Assembly (NCBI RefSeq): GCF_001613465.1
Contig: NZ_BDCK01000015.1
Span: 372,001-436,000, forward strand
Length of the DNA: 64,000 nucleotides
Source of the DNA: Nocardia niwae NBRC 108934 = DSM 45340
GTDB lineage: Bacteria > Actinomycetota > Actinomycetes > Mycobacteriales > Mycobacteriaceae
Reading direction: 5' to 3'
Positions 52,236-60,533 of the stretch are shown here, one piece after another. Position 1 is the stretch's first letter. Every line of letters starts with the position of its first letter. The position numbers and the translations under genes are program-made. Under the pieces are notes generated by a model. It worked only from the letters and a program-made list of their open reading frames with translations. It was not told where the DNA came from and did no database searches.

Positions 52236-53402
52236 ATGACGAACACGAAGCAGATCCGGCCGTTCCGCATCGACATCCCGCAGGCCGAACTCGACGACTT
52301 GCGGGAGCGGCTCGGACGGGCGCGGTCGCCCCACGTGGTGCCGGGCACCGAGACGGATTGGGCGCGCGGGATCGCGCCGCGCTACCTGGGGGAACTGGCG
52401 GAGTACTGGCGTGACGGGTTCGATTGGCGAGCGCAGGAGGCGCGGATGAACGCGCACGCCCAGTTCACCACCGAGATCGACGGCCAGACCATCCACTTCT
52501 TCCATGTCCGCTCGCCGGAGCCGGACGCGGTTGCGCTGCTCATCACCCACGGCTACCCGGGTTCGGTGGTGGAGTTCCTGGATCTGATCGGCCCGCTCAC
52601 CGATCCCCGCTCGCACGGCGGTGATCCGGCGGATGCGTTCCACGTGGTGATCCCGTCGGTGCCGGGATTCGGGTTCTCCACGCCGCTGGCCTCGACCGGG
52701 TGGGAACTCGCGCGCACGACCGAGGCGTTCGCGGAGTTGATGAGCAGGCTCGGGTACGAGAAGTTCGTGGCGCAGGGCGGCGATCTCGGCGCCGGTGTCA
52801 CCGGGCGGCTGGCCGCGACGTATCCGGAGCGGGTGATCGCTACGCACGTGAACAGCGACCAAGGCACGCTCGGGTTGGTGGGTGAGCAACTGCCGATGCC
52901 GGACGGGCTCGCCGACGACGAACGCGCCGCCCTCGCCGCGGCGCGGGAGAAGTGGGCCCAGCAGAAGGGATACCTGACGCTGCAGACCACCCAGCCGAAC
53001 GCGGTGGCGGCCGCGCTGACCGATTCACCGATCGCGCAGCTCGGCTGGATCGCCGAGAAGTTCCAGGTGTGGACCGATCCGGCCCGGCCGGAAGGCGCTG
53101 CGGTGGACCGCGACCTGCTGCTGACCAACGTCAGCATCTACTGGTTCACCCGCAGCGGCGCGTCGGCGGCGCAATTTCTCTGGGAGAACGCCCATTCCGG
53201 GATGGCCTGGGTCGCGCCGTCCGGGGTTCCGCAAGGGTGGGCCGTGTTCAACACGCATCCGCTGATGCGCCGAGTGATGGACCCCGACAGTCGAATCGAG
53301 CATTTCACCGAGTACACCGAGGGCGGGCACTTCGCCGCGGCCGAGCAACCGGAACTCTTCGTGGCGGACGTTCGCACGTTCTTCCGCCGCTATCGCGGGT
53401 AG
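52236..53402 (+). CDS. Epoxide hydrolase (microsomal type, EHN plus alpha/beta-hydrolase)
   Basis: A 388-residue enzyme. The N-terminal EHN region has [20 protein letters not shown] and [13 protein letters not shown]. The oxyanion motif THGYPGS is near residue 105, the nucleophile Asp lies in [11 protein letters not shown] near 181, and the C-terminal catalytic His lies in [12 protein letters not shown] near 363. It opens epoxides to diols. The ATG at 52236 is preferred to 52215, because an inverted repeat occupies the site where a ribosome binding site for 52215 would lie. No regulator gene adjoins it. Confidence 0.9.
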   Translation: MTNTKQIRPFRIDIPQAELDDLRERLGRARSPHVVPGTETDWARGIAPRYLGELAEYWRDGFDWRAQEARMNAHAQFTTEIDGQTIHFFHVRSPEPDAVALLITHGYPGSVVEFLDLIGPLTDPRSHGGDPADAFHVVIPSVPGFGFSTPLASTGWELARTTEAFAELMSRLGYEKFVAQGGDLGAGVTGRLAATYPERVIATHVNSDQGTLGLVGEQLPMPDGLADDERAALAAAREKWAQQKGYLTLQTTQPNAVAAALTDSPIAQLGWIAEKFQVWTDPARPEGAAVDRDLLLTNVSIYWFTRSGASAAQFLWENAHSGMAWVAPSGVPQGWAVFNTHPLMRRVMDPDSRIEHFTEYTEGGHFAAAEQPELFVADVRTFFRRYRG

Positions 53403-53526
53403 CGGCCGCGTGGGGCCGGCGGCGCGTGCCTAGCCGCCCCTGGCCCGGAGCTACGTCCGGACGCGTAATCGCGGACCGTTCTCCGGCCAAATGCCGCCGC
53501 CCTCGCCCGGGCATACCGGTTTCCCT

Positions 53527-54159
53527 ATGACGTGGACCGAGACGAGCAAGAGCAAGTTCGTCCTGCTGACCACCTTCAAGAAGGACGGGACGCCCGTCGG
53601 CACACCCGTGTGGGTGGCTCCCGCCGGCGGCCGCCCCACCGGGGAGGAGGTCTTGTCCGGCAGCGCGCGCATCCTCGACGCGGACGGCACGCAGCGTGTG
53701 CGGGACGTGGTCGCGGACAAGTACGGCCTCATCGGCAAGCTCGCCATTCGCGGGCACAAGTTGCTGCGCGGCGCGGGCGCGTCCGTCGGCATCGCGATCG
53801 AGCCGAAGGCGACCGGCGATCCGGTTCAGGCGGATTCGGCGAGTCCGGCCGAGCGCCAGATGTCCGCGAGGTCGTCGAGCGGGACTGCCAGCGCCTGGCC
53901 CAATGCCACCACGGTGCCGAAAGCCGGAGAGGGCAACCGGCCGGTTTCGATCTTGCGCAGCGTTTCCGGGGAGATCCCCGCCGCCCGTGCGACATCGGTG
54001 AGTTCGCGATCCGCGCGGGCCGCGCGCAGGGCGGCGCCGAGACGGCGGCCCGCCTCGATCTGCGCGGGAGTCAACGGGAGGCGGACCATGCGCACAGGCT
54101 ACGGACGCCGTTCCGGCAGCGCAAGCGCCCCGCTGGTATTAAAATACCGAGCGGGTTAG
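53527..54159 (+). pseudogene. Internally deleted PPOX-class oxidoreductase gene with read-through end
   Basis: The start resembles the intact PPOX gene at 56423: KFVLLTTFKKDGTPVGTPVW, and later SGSARILDADGTQRVRDVVA and GIAIEP. About 27 residues (KLYVWTVTDSWKVKRLRRNP and following in the intact copy) are missing in frame, removing strands that form the cofactor site. Family similarity ends near 53815. The frame then runs on to 54159 as antisense of the XRE gene, so the normal stop seems lost. Probably non-functional, although an altered small protein cannot be excluded. Confidence 0.6.
53826..54089 (-). CDS. XRE-family (Cro/C1) helix-turn-helix regulator
   Basis: An 87-residue protein, essentially one HTH_3 domain: GRRLGAALRAARADRELTDV, AGISPETLRKIETGRLPSP and FGTVVALGQALAVPLDDLAD. 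It has no effector domain. The ATG at 54089 is chosen; a GTG two codons upstream is also possible. It is divergent from a methionine aminopeptidase gene, and two AT-rich inverted repeats lie between them, so it probably represses itself and that gene. Confidence 0.88.
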   Translation of the reverse strand: MVRLPLTPAQIEAGRRLGAALRAARADRELTDVARAAGISPETLRKIETGRLPSPAFGTVVALGQALAVPLDDLADIWRSAGLAESA

Positions 54160-54176
54160 GGTGGTATTTAAATACC
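54135..54176. promoter_or_regulatory. Twin operators between the XRE regulator and map
   Basis: GGTATTAAAATACC (54135-54148) and GGTATTTAAATACC (54163-54176) share 6-bp GGTATT/AATACC arms, with centres 28 bp apart. They are the most AT-rich DNA in the neighbourhood. The second ends 17 bp before the map ATG. Confidence 0.8.
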
Positions 54177-54193
54177 GGCGCACTGGAGGATCG

Positions 54194-54958
54194 ATGGTCG
54201 AGTTGAAGAGTTCCGCGGAGATCGCGCGGATGCGAGTGGCGGGGCGCTTCGTCGCCGACGTGCTCGCCGAGTTGCGCGCGCGTGCGCGCGTGGGGGTGAA
54301 CCTGCTCGACCTGGAAGCCCATGTCCGGGAACGCATCCGCGAGCGCGGCGCACAGTCCTGCTACTGGGACTACGCTCCCTCGTTCGGGCGCGGGCCCTTC
54401 CGCAACACGGTCTGCCTTTCGGTGAACGACGCTGTGCTGCACGGTCTTCCGTTCGACTACGCGCTGTGTGACGGCGACGTGCTCACCATGGATCTCGCGG
54501 CCGGCATCGATGGCTGGGTCGCCGATGCGGCGACCACGGTCGTCGTCGGGACCGCCGCGGAGGCGGACCTGCGGCTGGTGCGGGCGACCGAAGAGGCGCT
54601 GGCCGCGGCGATCGCCGCCGCGGTGCCGGGCAACCACATCGGCGACATCTCCGCCGCCATCGCCGCGGTGGCGCGGGACTACGGCTATCCGGTGAATACC
54701 GAATTCGGCGGACACGGTCTCGGCCGCACCATGCACGAGGACCCGCATGTGCCGAACGCGGGCCGCCCCGGGCGCGGCTATCGGCTGCGGCCCGGGCTGA
54801 CCATCGCGATCGAGCCCTGGTTCGCGCGCACGACCGACCGCATCGTCACCGACCCCGACGGCTGGACCATCCGCTCGGCGGACGGCTCACGGACCGCCCA
54901 CTCCGAGCACACCGTCGCGATCACGCCGGACGGCCCGGAGGTGCTCACCGCGGCGTGA
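54194..54958 (+). CDS. map: Methionine aminopeptidase, type I (additional, XRE-controlled copy)
   Basis: A 254-residue M24A enzyme. Metal and active-site residues are visible: His in NDAVLHGLP (about residue 84), the two Asp in MDLAAGIDGWVADAATTV, His in GGHGLGRTMHEDPHVPN, Glu in AIEPWF and Glu in AHSEHTVAIT. It removes the initiator Met. It has no N-terminal extension, and it lies apart from the adk/infA region where the main map usually lies. GGAGGATCG precedes the ATG. Control by a dedicated XRE regulator suggests expression only under special conditions. The last 14 bases overlap the convergent VOC gene. Confidence 0.9.
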   Translation: MVELKSSAEIARMRVAGRFVADVLAELRARARVGVNLLDLEAHVRERIRERGAQSCYWDYAPSFGRGPFRNTVCLSVNDAVLHGLPFDYALCDGDVLTMDLAAGIDGWVADAATTVVVGTAAEADLRLVRATEEALAAAIAAAVPGNHIGDISAAIAAVARDYGYPVNTEFGGHGLGRTMHEDPHVPNAGRPGRGYRLRPGLTIAIEPWFARTTDRIVTDPDGWTIRSADGSRTAHSEHTVAITPDGPEVLTAA

Positions 54959-55682
54959 ATGTGCCGTCTATCTCCGACAGCCAGGTCGTCAGGTCGTCGG
55001 CGGCGCGCAGTTCGCCGGCCAGGGCTGCGCGTTCCGCGGCGGACAGCTCCATCGCGCGTAGTTCTGCCCGGAAGGCCTCGGCGCGGCCTGATTCGCCTTG
55101 CGCGACGGCCAGTTCGGCCAGCGCCGCAAGCGCCCGCGCCACGTCCGCTCGCGGAGCTTGCGCCCGGAACCGGCCGAGCCCGACCTCGAGCACGCGGAAC
55201 GCGGCCGGGTAGTCGACCTTGAAGTCGCGCAGGATGCGGGCGTTGTCCAAGACCTTGGCCAGTCCGTCCAGTTCCTTGGAGCCGCCGTATTCCACCTTCG
55301 GTGGTTCGTCGCGCTGAATGTAGATCAGCTGGTTGCCCGCCGGATCGACGACGGTGAACCGGGTCTGCCCCGGCCGGAAGCGGGTGATCCGGGGCAGGCC
55401 CTTCGCGGGCACCTTGCCGTAGCGGGTGCGCAGCGCCGCGGTGAAAGCCTGATGCCTGTTCGCGACATCGTCGACCATGACCAGGCACCCCGCGCGTTCG
55501 GCGGGAACGTCGGAGTCTCTGGGGGCGGGCACGAAGTGCAGGGCGCAGTCGTGATCCTCCACCGCTCCGTAGACGTAGGGGCGGGTCTGTTCGTGCGTCA
55601 CCGCGTATCCCAGCGTCTTGTAGAACTCCAGCGTGCCGGCCAGATCGCCGGTCCAGAGCTGCGGTACCGCCGTGTCGCCCAT
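54945..55682 (-). CDS. VOC-family (glyoxalase/bleomycin-resistance-like) protein
   Basis: A 245-residue protein. The N-terminal VOC fold (about residues 5-120) has QLWTGDLAGTLEFYKTLGYA, DCALHFVPAPR and RFTVVDPAGNQLIYIQRD. An Ala/Arg/Glu-rich helical tail of about 110 residues may form a TPR-like or coiled structure. Possible roles are metal-dependent detoxification or drug sequestration. AGGAGG lies 3-8 nt before the ATG. It is divergent from a PadR regulator, with twin operators between them. Confidence 0.85.
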   Translation of the reverse strand: MGDTAVPQLWTGDLAGTLEFYKTLGYAVTHEQTRPYVYGAVEDHDCALHFVPAPRDSDVPAERAGCLVMVDDVANRHQAFTAALRTRYGKVPAKGLPRITRFRPGQTRFTVVDPAGNQLIYIQRDEPPKVEYGGSKELDGLAKVLDNARILRDFKVDYPAAFRVLEVGLGRFRAQAPRADVARALAALAELAVAQGESGRAEAFRAELRAMELSAAERAALAGELRAADDLTTWLSEIDGTFTPR

Positions 55683-55705
55683 GGAAATCCTCCTGTTACC
55701 TGCGG

Positions 55706-55763
55706 TAGTCAATTTTGACTAGTGAAGCGTAGGGTCGCTCGCGCGTGGAAGTCAAACTTGACT
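55706..55763. promoter_or_regulatory. Twin PadR operators between the VOC and PadR genes
   Basis: TAGTCAATTTTGACTA (55706-55721) and AGTCAAACTTGACT (55750-55763) share AGTCAA-NN-TTGACT, with centres 43 bp apart. Each covers one side of the divergent promoter. Confidence 0.8.
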
Positions 55764-55793
55764 ACCATGCGTTGCGAACGAAAGGAGCGCGCG

Positions 55794-56342
55794 ATGTCGG
55801 TGGTGCGCCTGCTGGTGCTGGGAGTGCTGCGCCTACGTCAGCCCGTCCATGGTTACGCCGTGCGCCAGGAACTGCTGTCCTGGCGGGCCGAGACCTGGAC
55901 CAACGTCAAGCCCGGCTCGATCTACCACGCCTTGAAGCAGCTGACGCGGGAGGGAAAGCTGAGCGCGTTCGGCACTCAGGCCAGCGACCAGGGCCCGGGG
56001 CGCACGCTGTTCGAGCTGACCGAGGCGGGTGTGGCCGAGTTCCACCGGCTGATGGACGAAGCGCTGGTCAGCATCGACATGGAGGAGCTGGGCGCGGGCA
56101 TCGCCTTCATGGACGCGCTGCCCCGGGCGCACGTCATCGCGAAGCTGCGCGAACAGCGCCGTCGCAGCGAGGAAGTGCGCGCCGACCTGCTCGCCATGAT
56201 CCCGGACTATCCCGGGCGCTACGAAGCGCCGCACGCGACCGATCTGCTGGAGCTGTGGAGCGGTGTCTTCGAGAACCTGTCGACGTGGACCGAAGGCGTG
56301 CTGGCGCGGCTGGAAGCGGGGGAATACCGGATGCCGGAGTAG
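55794..56342 (+). CDS. PadR-family transcriptional regulator
   Basis: A 182-residue PadR protein. The winged helix has LLVLGVLRLRQPVHGYAVRQ, KPGSIYHALKQLTREGKLSA and RTLFELTEAGVAEF (residues 5-85). A helical dimerisation domain follows. The ATG is supported by AAAGGAG 7 nt upstream; the frame is open further upstream through the operator. It probably represses itself and the divergent VOC gene in response to an unknown toxic compound. Confidence 0.9.
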   Translation: MSVVRLLVLGVLRLRQPVHGYAVRQELLSWRAETWTNVKPGSIYHALKQLTREGKLSAFGTQASDQGPGRTLFELTEAGVAEFHRLMDEALVSIDMEELGAGIAFMDALPRAHVIAKLREQRRRSEEVRADLLAMIPDYPGRYEAPHATDLLELWSGVFENLSTWTEGVLARLEAGEYRMPE

Positions 56343-56410
56343 GTCACGGCCGTGGACGTCCGCGCCGAGCCGAGCCGCCTTCCCGCACCGCTCGGCGCGC
56401 CGGTGCGGGA

Positions 56411-56416
56411 TACGCT
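56411..56416 (+). promoter_or_regulatory. Putative -10 element (TACGCT) of the PPOX gene
   Basis: TACGCT lies 6 nt before the ATG at 56423. Confidence 0.45.
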
Positions 56417-56422
56417 GCCCGC

Positions 56423-56806
56423 ATGACGAATTCGCTGGACGCCGTCGCCGAGGCCGACTACGTGCTGCTGACCACCTTCCGCAAGGATGGAAGTCCGGTC
56501 GGCACCGCGGTGTGGGCGGTGTCCGAGAACGGCAAACTGTACGTCTGGACCGTGACCGACAGCTGGAAGGTCAAGCGCTTGCGCCGCAATCCGGCGGTCA
56601 CCCTGCAACCGTGCAGCGCGACCGGCAAGCCGCACGGAGCCGTGATCGAGGGAACCGGACGGCTCCTCGATGCCGAGGGCACCGAACACGTGCGCAAGCT
56701 GCTGCGGCGCAAGTACTGGCTCACCGGCCCGCTGGTCATCCTCGGCAGCAATCTGCGGCGTGGCAAGGCCGGAACCATCGGCATCGAGATCAGTCCCGCG
56801 GCCTGA
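56423..56806 (+). CDS. PPOX-class F420-dependent oxidoreductase
   Basis: A 127-residue split-barrel protein, apparently complete: DYVLLTTFRKDGSPVGTAVW, then KLYVWTVTDSWKVKRLRRNP and VTLQPCSATGKPHGAVIEG, typical of the F420/FMN-binding group (Rv-type PPOX). The substrate is unknown. A degenerate relative lies 2.9 kb upstream at 53527. It starts 6 nt after a TACGCT hexamer, and its end converges on tldE with a 9-bp gap. Confidence 0.88.
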   Translation: MTNSLDAVAEADYVLLTTFRKDGSPVGTAVWAVSENGKLYVWTVTDSWKVKRLRRNPAVTLQPCSATGKPHGAVIEGTGRLLDAEGTEHVRKLLRRKYWLTGPLVILGSNLRRGKAGTIGIEISPAA

Positions 56807-56815
56807 GCTCCGGCG

Positions 56816-58204
56816 TCAGGTCGCCTGGCTCACCGACGACATGTGGAAGTCGGGAATCCGCAAGGGCGGCATGGCGGTGCGGGTGAACCAGTCCTTCCAT
56901 TCGCGCGGCAGCGTGAGCTCGGTGGCGCCCGCCTCGCTGACCCGCCGGAGCAGGTCCAGCGGGCTCTCGTTGAACCGGAAGTTGTTCACCGCCGCGGTGA
57001 CCTCGCCGTTCTCCACCAGATAGACCCCGTCCCGCGTGAGGCCGGTGAGCAGCAGCGTGGCCGGGTCCACCTCGCGGATGTACCACAGCGTGGTCAGCAG
57101 CAAGCCGCGTTCGGTGCGCGCGATCATGTCGTCGATGGTGGCCTCGGAGCCGCCGGTGAGCAGTAGGTTCTCTCCCGGAACAGCGGCGGGCGCGTCGAAT
57201 TCGGCGGCGGTGGCGCGCGGATAGATCAGCGCGGAGATCACGCCGTCGCGCAGCCAGTCGACGCGTTCGGCGGGCAAGCCGTTGTCGAACACCGACATCG
57301 ATTCCGACGACGCGGTCGCGGCCACGAACGGACGGTATTCCAGCCCGGGCGCGTGCGGATCCGAGTAGAGCGTGAGCGGGAGATCGCTCAAACGCTCGCC
57401 GACGCGGGTCCCCCCGGCCCGCGCGAACGCGGTGTGGCCCTCCTGTGCGCCCCGGCCCTCCATCGACCAGGCCAGGTAGATCATCAGGTCGGCGACGGTC
57501 GAGGGCGGCAGCAACGTCTCGTAGCGGCCCGCGGGCAGCTCGACCCTGCGCTTGGCCCAGTCCAGGCGGCGGGACAGGTCCGCGAGCAGGCCGGACACGT
57601 CGACGTCGGTGAAGTCCGCGGTGCCGACGCCGACCCACGCGCTGGCCAGCTCCGCGCCCTCGCCGCGTTTGCCGTTGATCTCCACCGAACCGGTGGGCTG
57701 CACGAAGCGCCGGCGGATGCCGGTCGAGGTGCCCAGCCAGGTGGTGTGCATCTGATGGTGCGCGAACCCGTAGAGGCGGTCGGCGCTGTCGAAGCCGGCG
57801 GCCAAGCCGTCGGCCAGGTCGGTGAACACCTCGATGCCGGTGCCACCGGCCGGTGCGGTCCAGGCGTCGTCGACGGTGTCGGGTTCCAGTAGCGGCATCG
57901 CGTCCCGCGCCGGTTCGGCGTCGCGCGCGGCCGCCTCGCTCGCGCGCACGACGGCTTCGATGTCGTCGGGATCGACGCTGGTCGAGGCGATCGTGCCGAC
58001 GCGGGCGAGGGTGGGGCCCTCGCGGAACACCGAGATCACCGCCCAGCTCCGCGACACCGAGGACCCATTGGTGGTCATGGAGTTCCCGGCCCAGCGCAGC
58101 GACGCCTCGTGCTCGTCGCGGACGATCACCATCGCCTCGTCGGCGCGCGACAGCGACAGCGCTCGCTCCACGGTCACGCTCGCGGGGAACAGCTCGTCGC
58201 TCAC
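56816..58204 (-). CDS. TldE/PmbA-type metalloprotease-complex subunit
   Basis: A 462-residue protein of the TldE/PmbA family. It lacks the zinc-binding HExxxH motif, as expected for the non-catalytic partner. Motifs include MVIVRDEHEASLRWAGNSMT near residue 25, RYETLLPPSTVADLMIYL near 227 and LLTGLTRDGVYLVENGEV near 400. With TldD it forms a hollow heterodimeric peptidase that degrades unfolded peptides and matures some peptide natural products. The ATG overlaps the tldD stop by 4 bases. Confidence 0.92.
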   Translation of the reverse strand: MSDELFPASVTVERALSLSRADEAMVIVRDEHEASLRWAGNSMTTNGSSVSRSWAVISVFREGPTLARVGTIASTSVDPDDIEAVVRASEAAARDAEPARDAMPLLEPDTVDDAWTAPAGGTGIEVFTDLADGLAAGFDSADRLYGFAHHQMHTTWLGTSTGIRRRFVQPTGSVEINGKRGEGAELASAWVGVGTADFTDVDVSGLLADLSRRLDWAKRRVELPAGRYETLLPPSTVADLMIYLAWSMEGRGAQEGHTAFARAGGTRVGERLSDLPLTLYSDPHAPGLEYRPFVAATASSESMSVFDNGLPAERVDWLRDGVISALIYPRATAAEFDAPAAVPGENLLLTGGSEATIDDMIARTERGLLLTTLWYIREVDPATLLLTGLTRDGVYLVENGEVTAAVNNFRFNESPLDLLRRVSEAGATELTLPREWKDWFTRTAMPPLRIPDFHMSSVSQAT

Positions 58205-59730
58205 TGGCCTGCCTCCGTCCGGGTGTTGAGAATGTTGACGCCGCGCACCAGTACCGAGGGGCAGCCGTGGCTGACCGCGGCGACCTGGCCGGGCTGCGCT
58301 TTGCCGCAGTTGAACGCGCCGCCGAGCTGCCAGGTGGATGGCCCGCCCACGGCTTCCATCGCACCCCAGAAGTCGGTGGTGGTGGCCTGATAGGCGACGT
58401 CACGCACCTGGCCGTCCAGCTTGCCGCCGCGGATGCGGAAGAACCGCTGCCCGGTGAACTGGAAGTTGTAGCGTTGCATGTCGATCGACCAGGACTTGTC
58501 GCCGACGATGTACAGGCCGTCGTCCACCCGGGAGATCAGCTCCTCGGTGCTGGTGTCGCGGTCCGGATCGGGTTGCAGCGAGACGTTGGCCATTCGCTGG
58601 ATCGGCACGTGGTGCGCCGAATCCGCGTACGAGCAGCCGTTGGACCGCTGCAAACCCAGGCGCGGCGCGAAGACCCGGTCCAGTTGGTAGCCGACCAGGA
58701 CCCCGTCGCGGACCAGATCCCAGCGCTGCCCGGCGACGCCTTCGTCGTCGTAGCCGACGCTGGCCAGACCGTGCGATTCGGTGCGGTCGCCGGTCACGTG
58801 CATGATCGGAGTGCCGTAGCGCAGCGTTCCGAGCTTGTCCGGCGTGGCGAACGAAGTACCCGCGTAGGCGGACTCGTAGCCGATGGCCCGGTCGTACTCG
58901 GTGGCGTGGCCGATGGATTCGTGGATGGTCAGCCACAGGTTGGTCGGATCGATGACGAGGTCGGTGGGCCCGGCCTGCACGCTGGGCGCTTTCACCTTCT
59001 CGGCCAGCCACTCCGGGATCCGCGTGAGTTCGCCGTCCCAGTCCCACACGCCGTCGGCGCCGGTGACGTACTCCCAGCCGCGGCCCGCGGGCGCGGCCAG
59101 CGTGCGCATCGTCTCGAACACTCCCGCCGCGGTGTCCACCGTGATCGCCTCGAGGCTCGGGTGCAGCCGCACCCGCTGCTGGGTGATCGAGGAGCCCGCG
59201 GTGTCGGCGTAGTAGGTCTGCTCCTTGACCTGCAGCACGCTCGCGGTGACGTGGTCCACCCCGTCGGCGTGCGACAGGCGCTCCGAATAGTCCTGCAGCA
59301 GTGCGAGCTTCTCGCCGGTCGGCACGGCGAACGGGTCGATGTCGTACTCCGAGACCCACTGCGCGCCGGCGTAGAGCGGCTCGTCGGCGAGCTCGACGCG
59401 TTCGCGGTTGAGGGAGCGCAGCGTGGTGGCGACGGTGACCGCGGTGCGTGCCACCTCGGCGGCGGTAGCGGGGGTCAGCGCGGCGTGCGACGCGAAACCC
59501 CAGGTGCCGTCGACGATCACCCGTACGGCGAAGCCGAGCCGGGTGCTGTCGGTGACGGCCTCGACCCGGCCGTCGCGCAACCGGATCGACTGGGTGACCA
59601 GACGATGCACCCGCAGGTCGGCGTGCTCGGCACCGGCTGCCGTCGCCGCGGCCAGGGCGGCGTCGGCGAGCGCGGCGAGGGGCAGGTCGAGGAACTCGGC
59701 GTCCACGCCTCGGGAAGTCGCGATGCTCAC
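58201..59730 (-). CDS. tldD: TldD-type metalloprotease
   Basis: A 509-residue catalytic subunit with the zinc motif in LTIHESIGHATEYDRAIGYE (HESIGH, about residues 257-262) and conserved GYDDEGVAGQRWDLVRDGVL. GGAFNCGKAQPGQ and the late HGCPSVLVRGVNI are near the C-terminus. It follows the TldE pairing. The GTG at 59730 is chosen from three close in-frame starts (two GTG, one TTG) because the family sequence begins after it. No RiPP precursor gene was seen nearby. Confidence 0.92.
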   Translation of the reverse strand: MSIATSRGVDAEFLDLPLAALADAALAAATAAGAEHADLRVHRLVTQSIRLRDGRVEAVTDSTRLGFAVRVIVDGTWGFASHAALTPATAAEVARTAVTVATTLRSLNRERVELADEPLYAGAQWVSEYDIDPFAVPTGEKLALLQDYSERLSHADGVDHVTASVLQVKEQTYYADTAGSSITQQRVRLHPSLEAITVDTAAGVFETMRTLAAPAGRGWEYVTGADGVWDWDGELTRIPEWLAEKVKAPSVQAGPTDLVIDPTNLWLTIHESIGHATEYDRAIGYESAYAGTSFATPDKLGTLRYGTPIMHVTGDRTESHGLASVGYDDEGVAGQRWDLVRDGVLVGYQLDRVFAPRLGLQRSNGCSYADSAHHVPIQRMANVSLQPDPDRDTSTEELISRVDDGLYIVGDKSWSIDMQRYNFQFTGQRFFRIRGGKLDGQVRDVAYQATTTDFWGAMEAVGGPSTWQLGGAFNCGKAQPGQVAAVSHGCPSVLVRGVNILNTRTEAGQ

Positions 59731-59873
59731 CCGCACCAACCTAGCCGGTGCCGCCTGCTGATCACATGCTGTGCTCGACCGCATCGCGTGCCGGTGTGCA
59801 CCGGATGCCGGCGGCGCAGGGTGAACGGCGCGCGCGACACTCGCGCTTACGGCGTGTTGCTCGCCGGATGCCG

Positions 59874-59879
59874 TACTGT
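59874..59879 (+). promoter_or_regulatory. Putative -10 element (TACTGT) of the TetR gene
   Basis: TACTGT lies 6 nt before the GTG at 59886. Confidence 0.45.
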
Positions 59880-59885
59880 GCCCGC

Positions 59886-60533
59886 GTGCCGCCATCCGCC
59901 CTTCGTGACCGCAAACGCGAACGTACCCGCCGCGCCATCCTGGAAGCCGCAGCCGAGCTGTTCGAGACTCGAGGCTACGAGGAGACCACGGTGGCCGACA
60001 TCGCCGCCGCGGCGGACGTCGGCACCCGCACGTTCTTCAATTATTTCGCCAGCAAGGAAGAGCTGCTCTTCCCGGAATCCGACGAGCGCGTGCGCGCGGC
60101 GGTGGTGGCGATCGCAGGCAGGCGTCCCGGGGAACGCCCGGTGGAGGTCTTGCTGCGCGCGTTGCGCGCCGCGGGCGACAATCCCGGCGAGCACCTCGTC
60201 GACGACCTCTACGCCCGGATCGGCGCGCTGCGCGCCGAGGTGTCGCGGACCGTGCCCGCGGTGAGCGGCCGCGCCGCGCACGCCCAGCTGGTCACCCAGC
60301 GTGAGATCGCCAGGCAGTTGCACAAGGCGTTCCCGGCCGAACTCGACGAGGTCGGCGCCGCCGCCTTGGTGGGCGCGGTCGTCGGTGCGGTGTCGGGTGC
60401 GTTGACGGTGCTGTTCCAGCAACCGCTCGCCGGTGTCGAGGACGCCGAGCGCCTGCAGCGCAGGATTCACGAGACCACCTCGCGAGTACTGCGGCCGTGG
60501 CTCGCCACCCAGCAGGCCGAACCGGTGGGCTGA
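59886..60533 (+). CDS. TetR-family transcriptional regulator
   Basis: A 215-residue regulator. The helix-turn-helix is at residues 8-55 (RTRRAILEAAAELFETRGYE, then TTVADIAAAADVGTRTFFNY). The C-terminal domain resembles the MftR/AcrR-like group. GTG is the start because of the TACTGT element 6 nt upstream. It is divergent from tldD and ends one base before the convergent TSUP gene. Confidence 0.9.
   Translation: MPPSALRDRKRERTRRAILEAAAELFETRGYEETTVADIAAAADVGTRTFFNYFASKEELLFPESDERVRAAVVAIAGRRPGERPVEVLLRALRAAGDNPGEHLVDDLYARIGALRAEVSRTVPAVSGRAAHAQLVTQREIARQLHKAFPAELDEVGAAALVGAVVGAVSGALTVLFQQPLAGVEDAERLQRRIHETTSRVLRPWLATQQAEPVG

Noticed and set aside
56816..59730. RiPP biosynthetic cluster suggested by TldD/TldE
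   Set aside because: No precursor peptide, cyclodehydratase, lanthionine synthase or dedicated exporter is near; the pair is widespread as a general peptidase.
57853..60264. 803-codon plus-strand open frame
   Set aside because: Antisense to tldE/tldD. The composition is typical of high-GC shadow frames, and the true TetR gene at its right end is in another frame.
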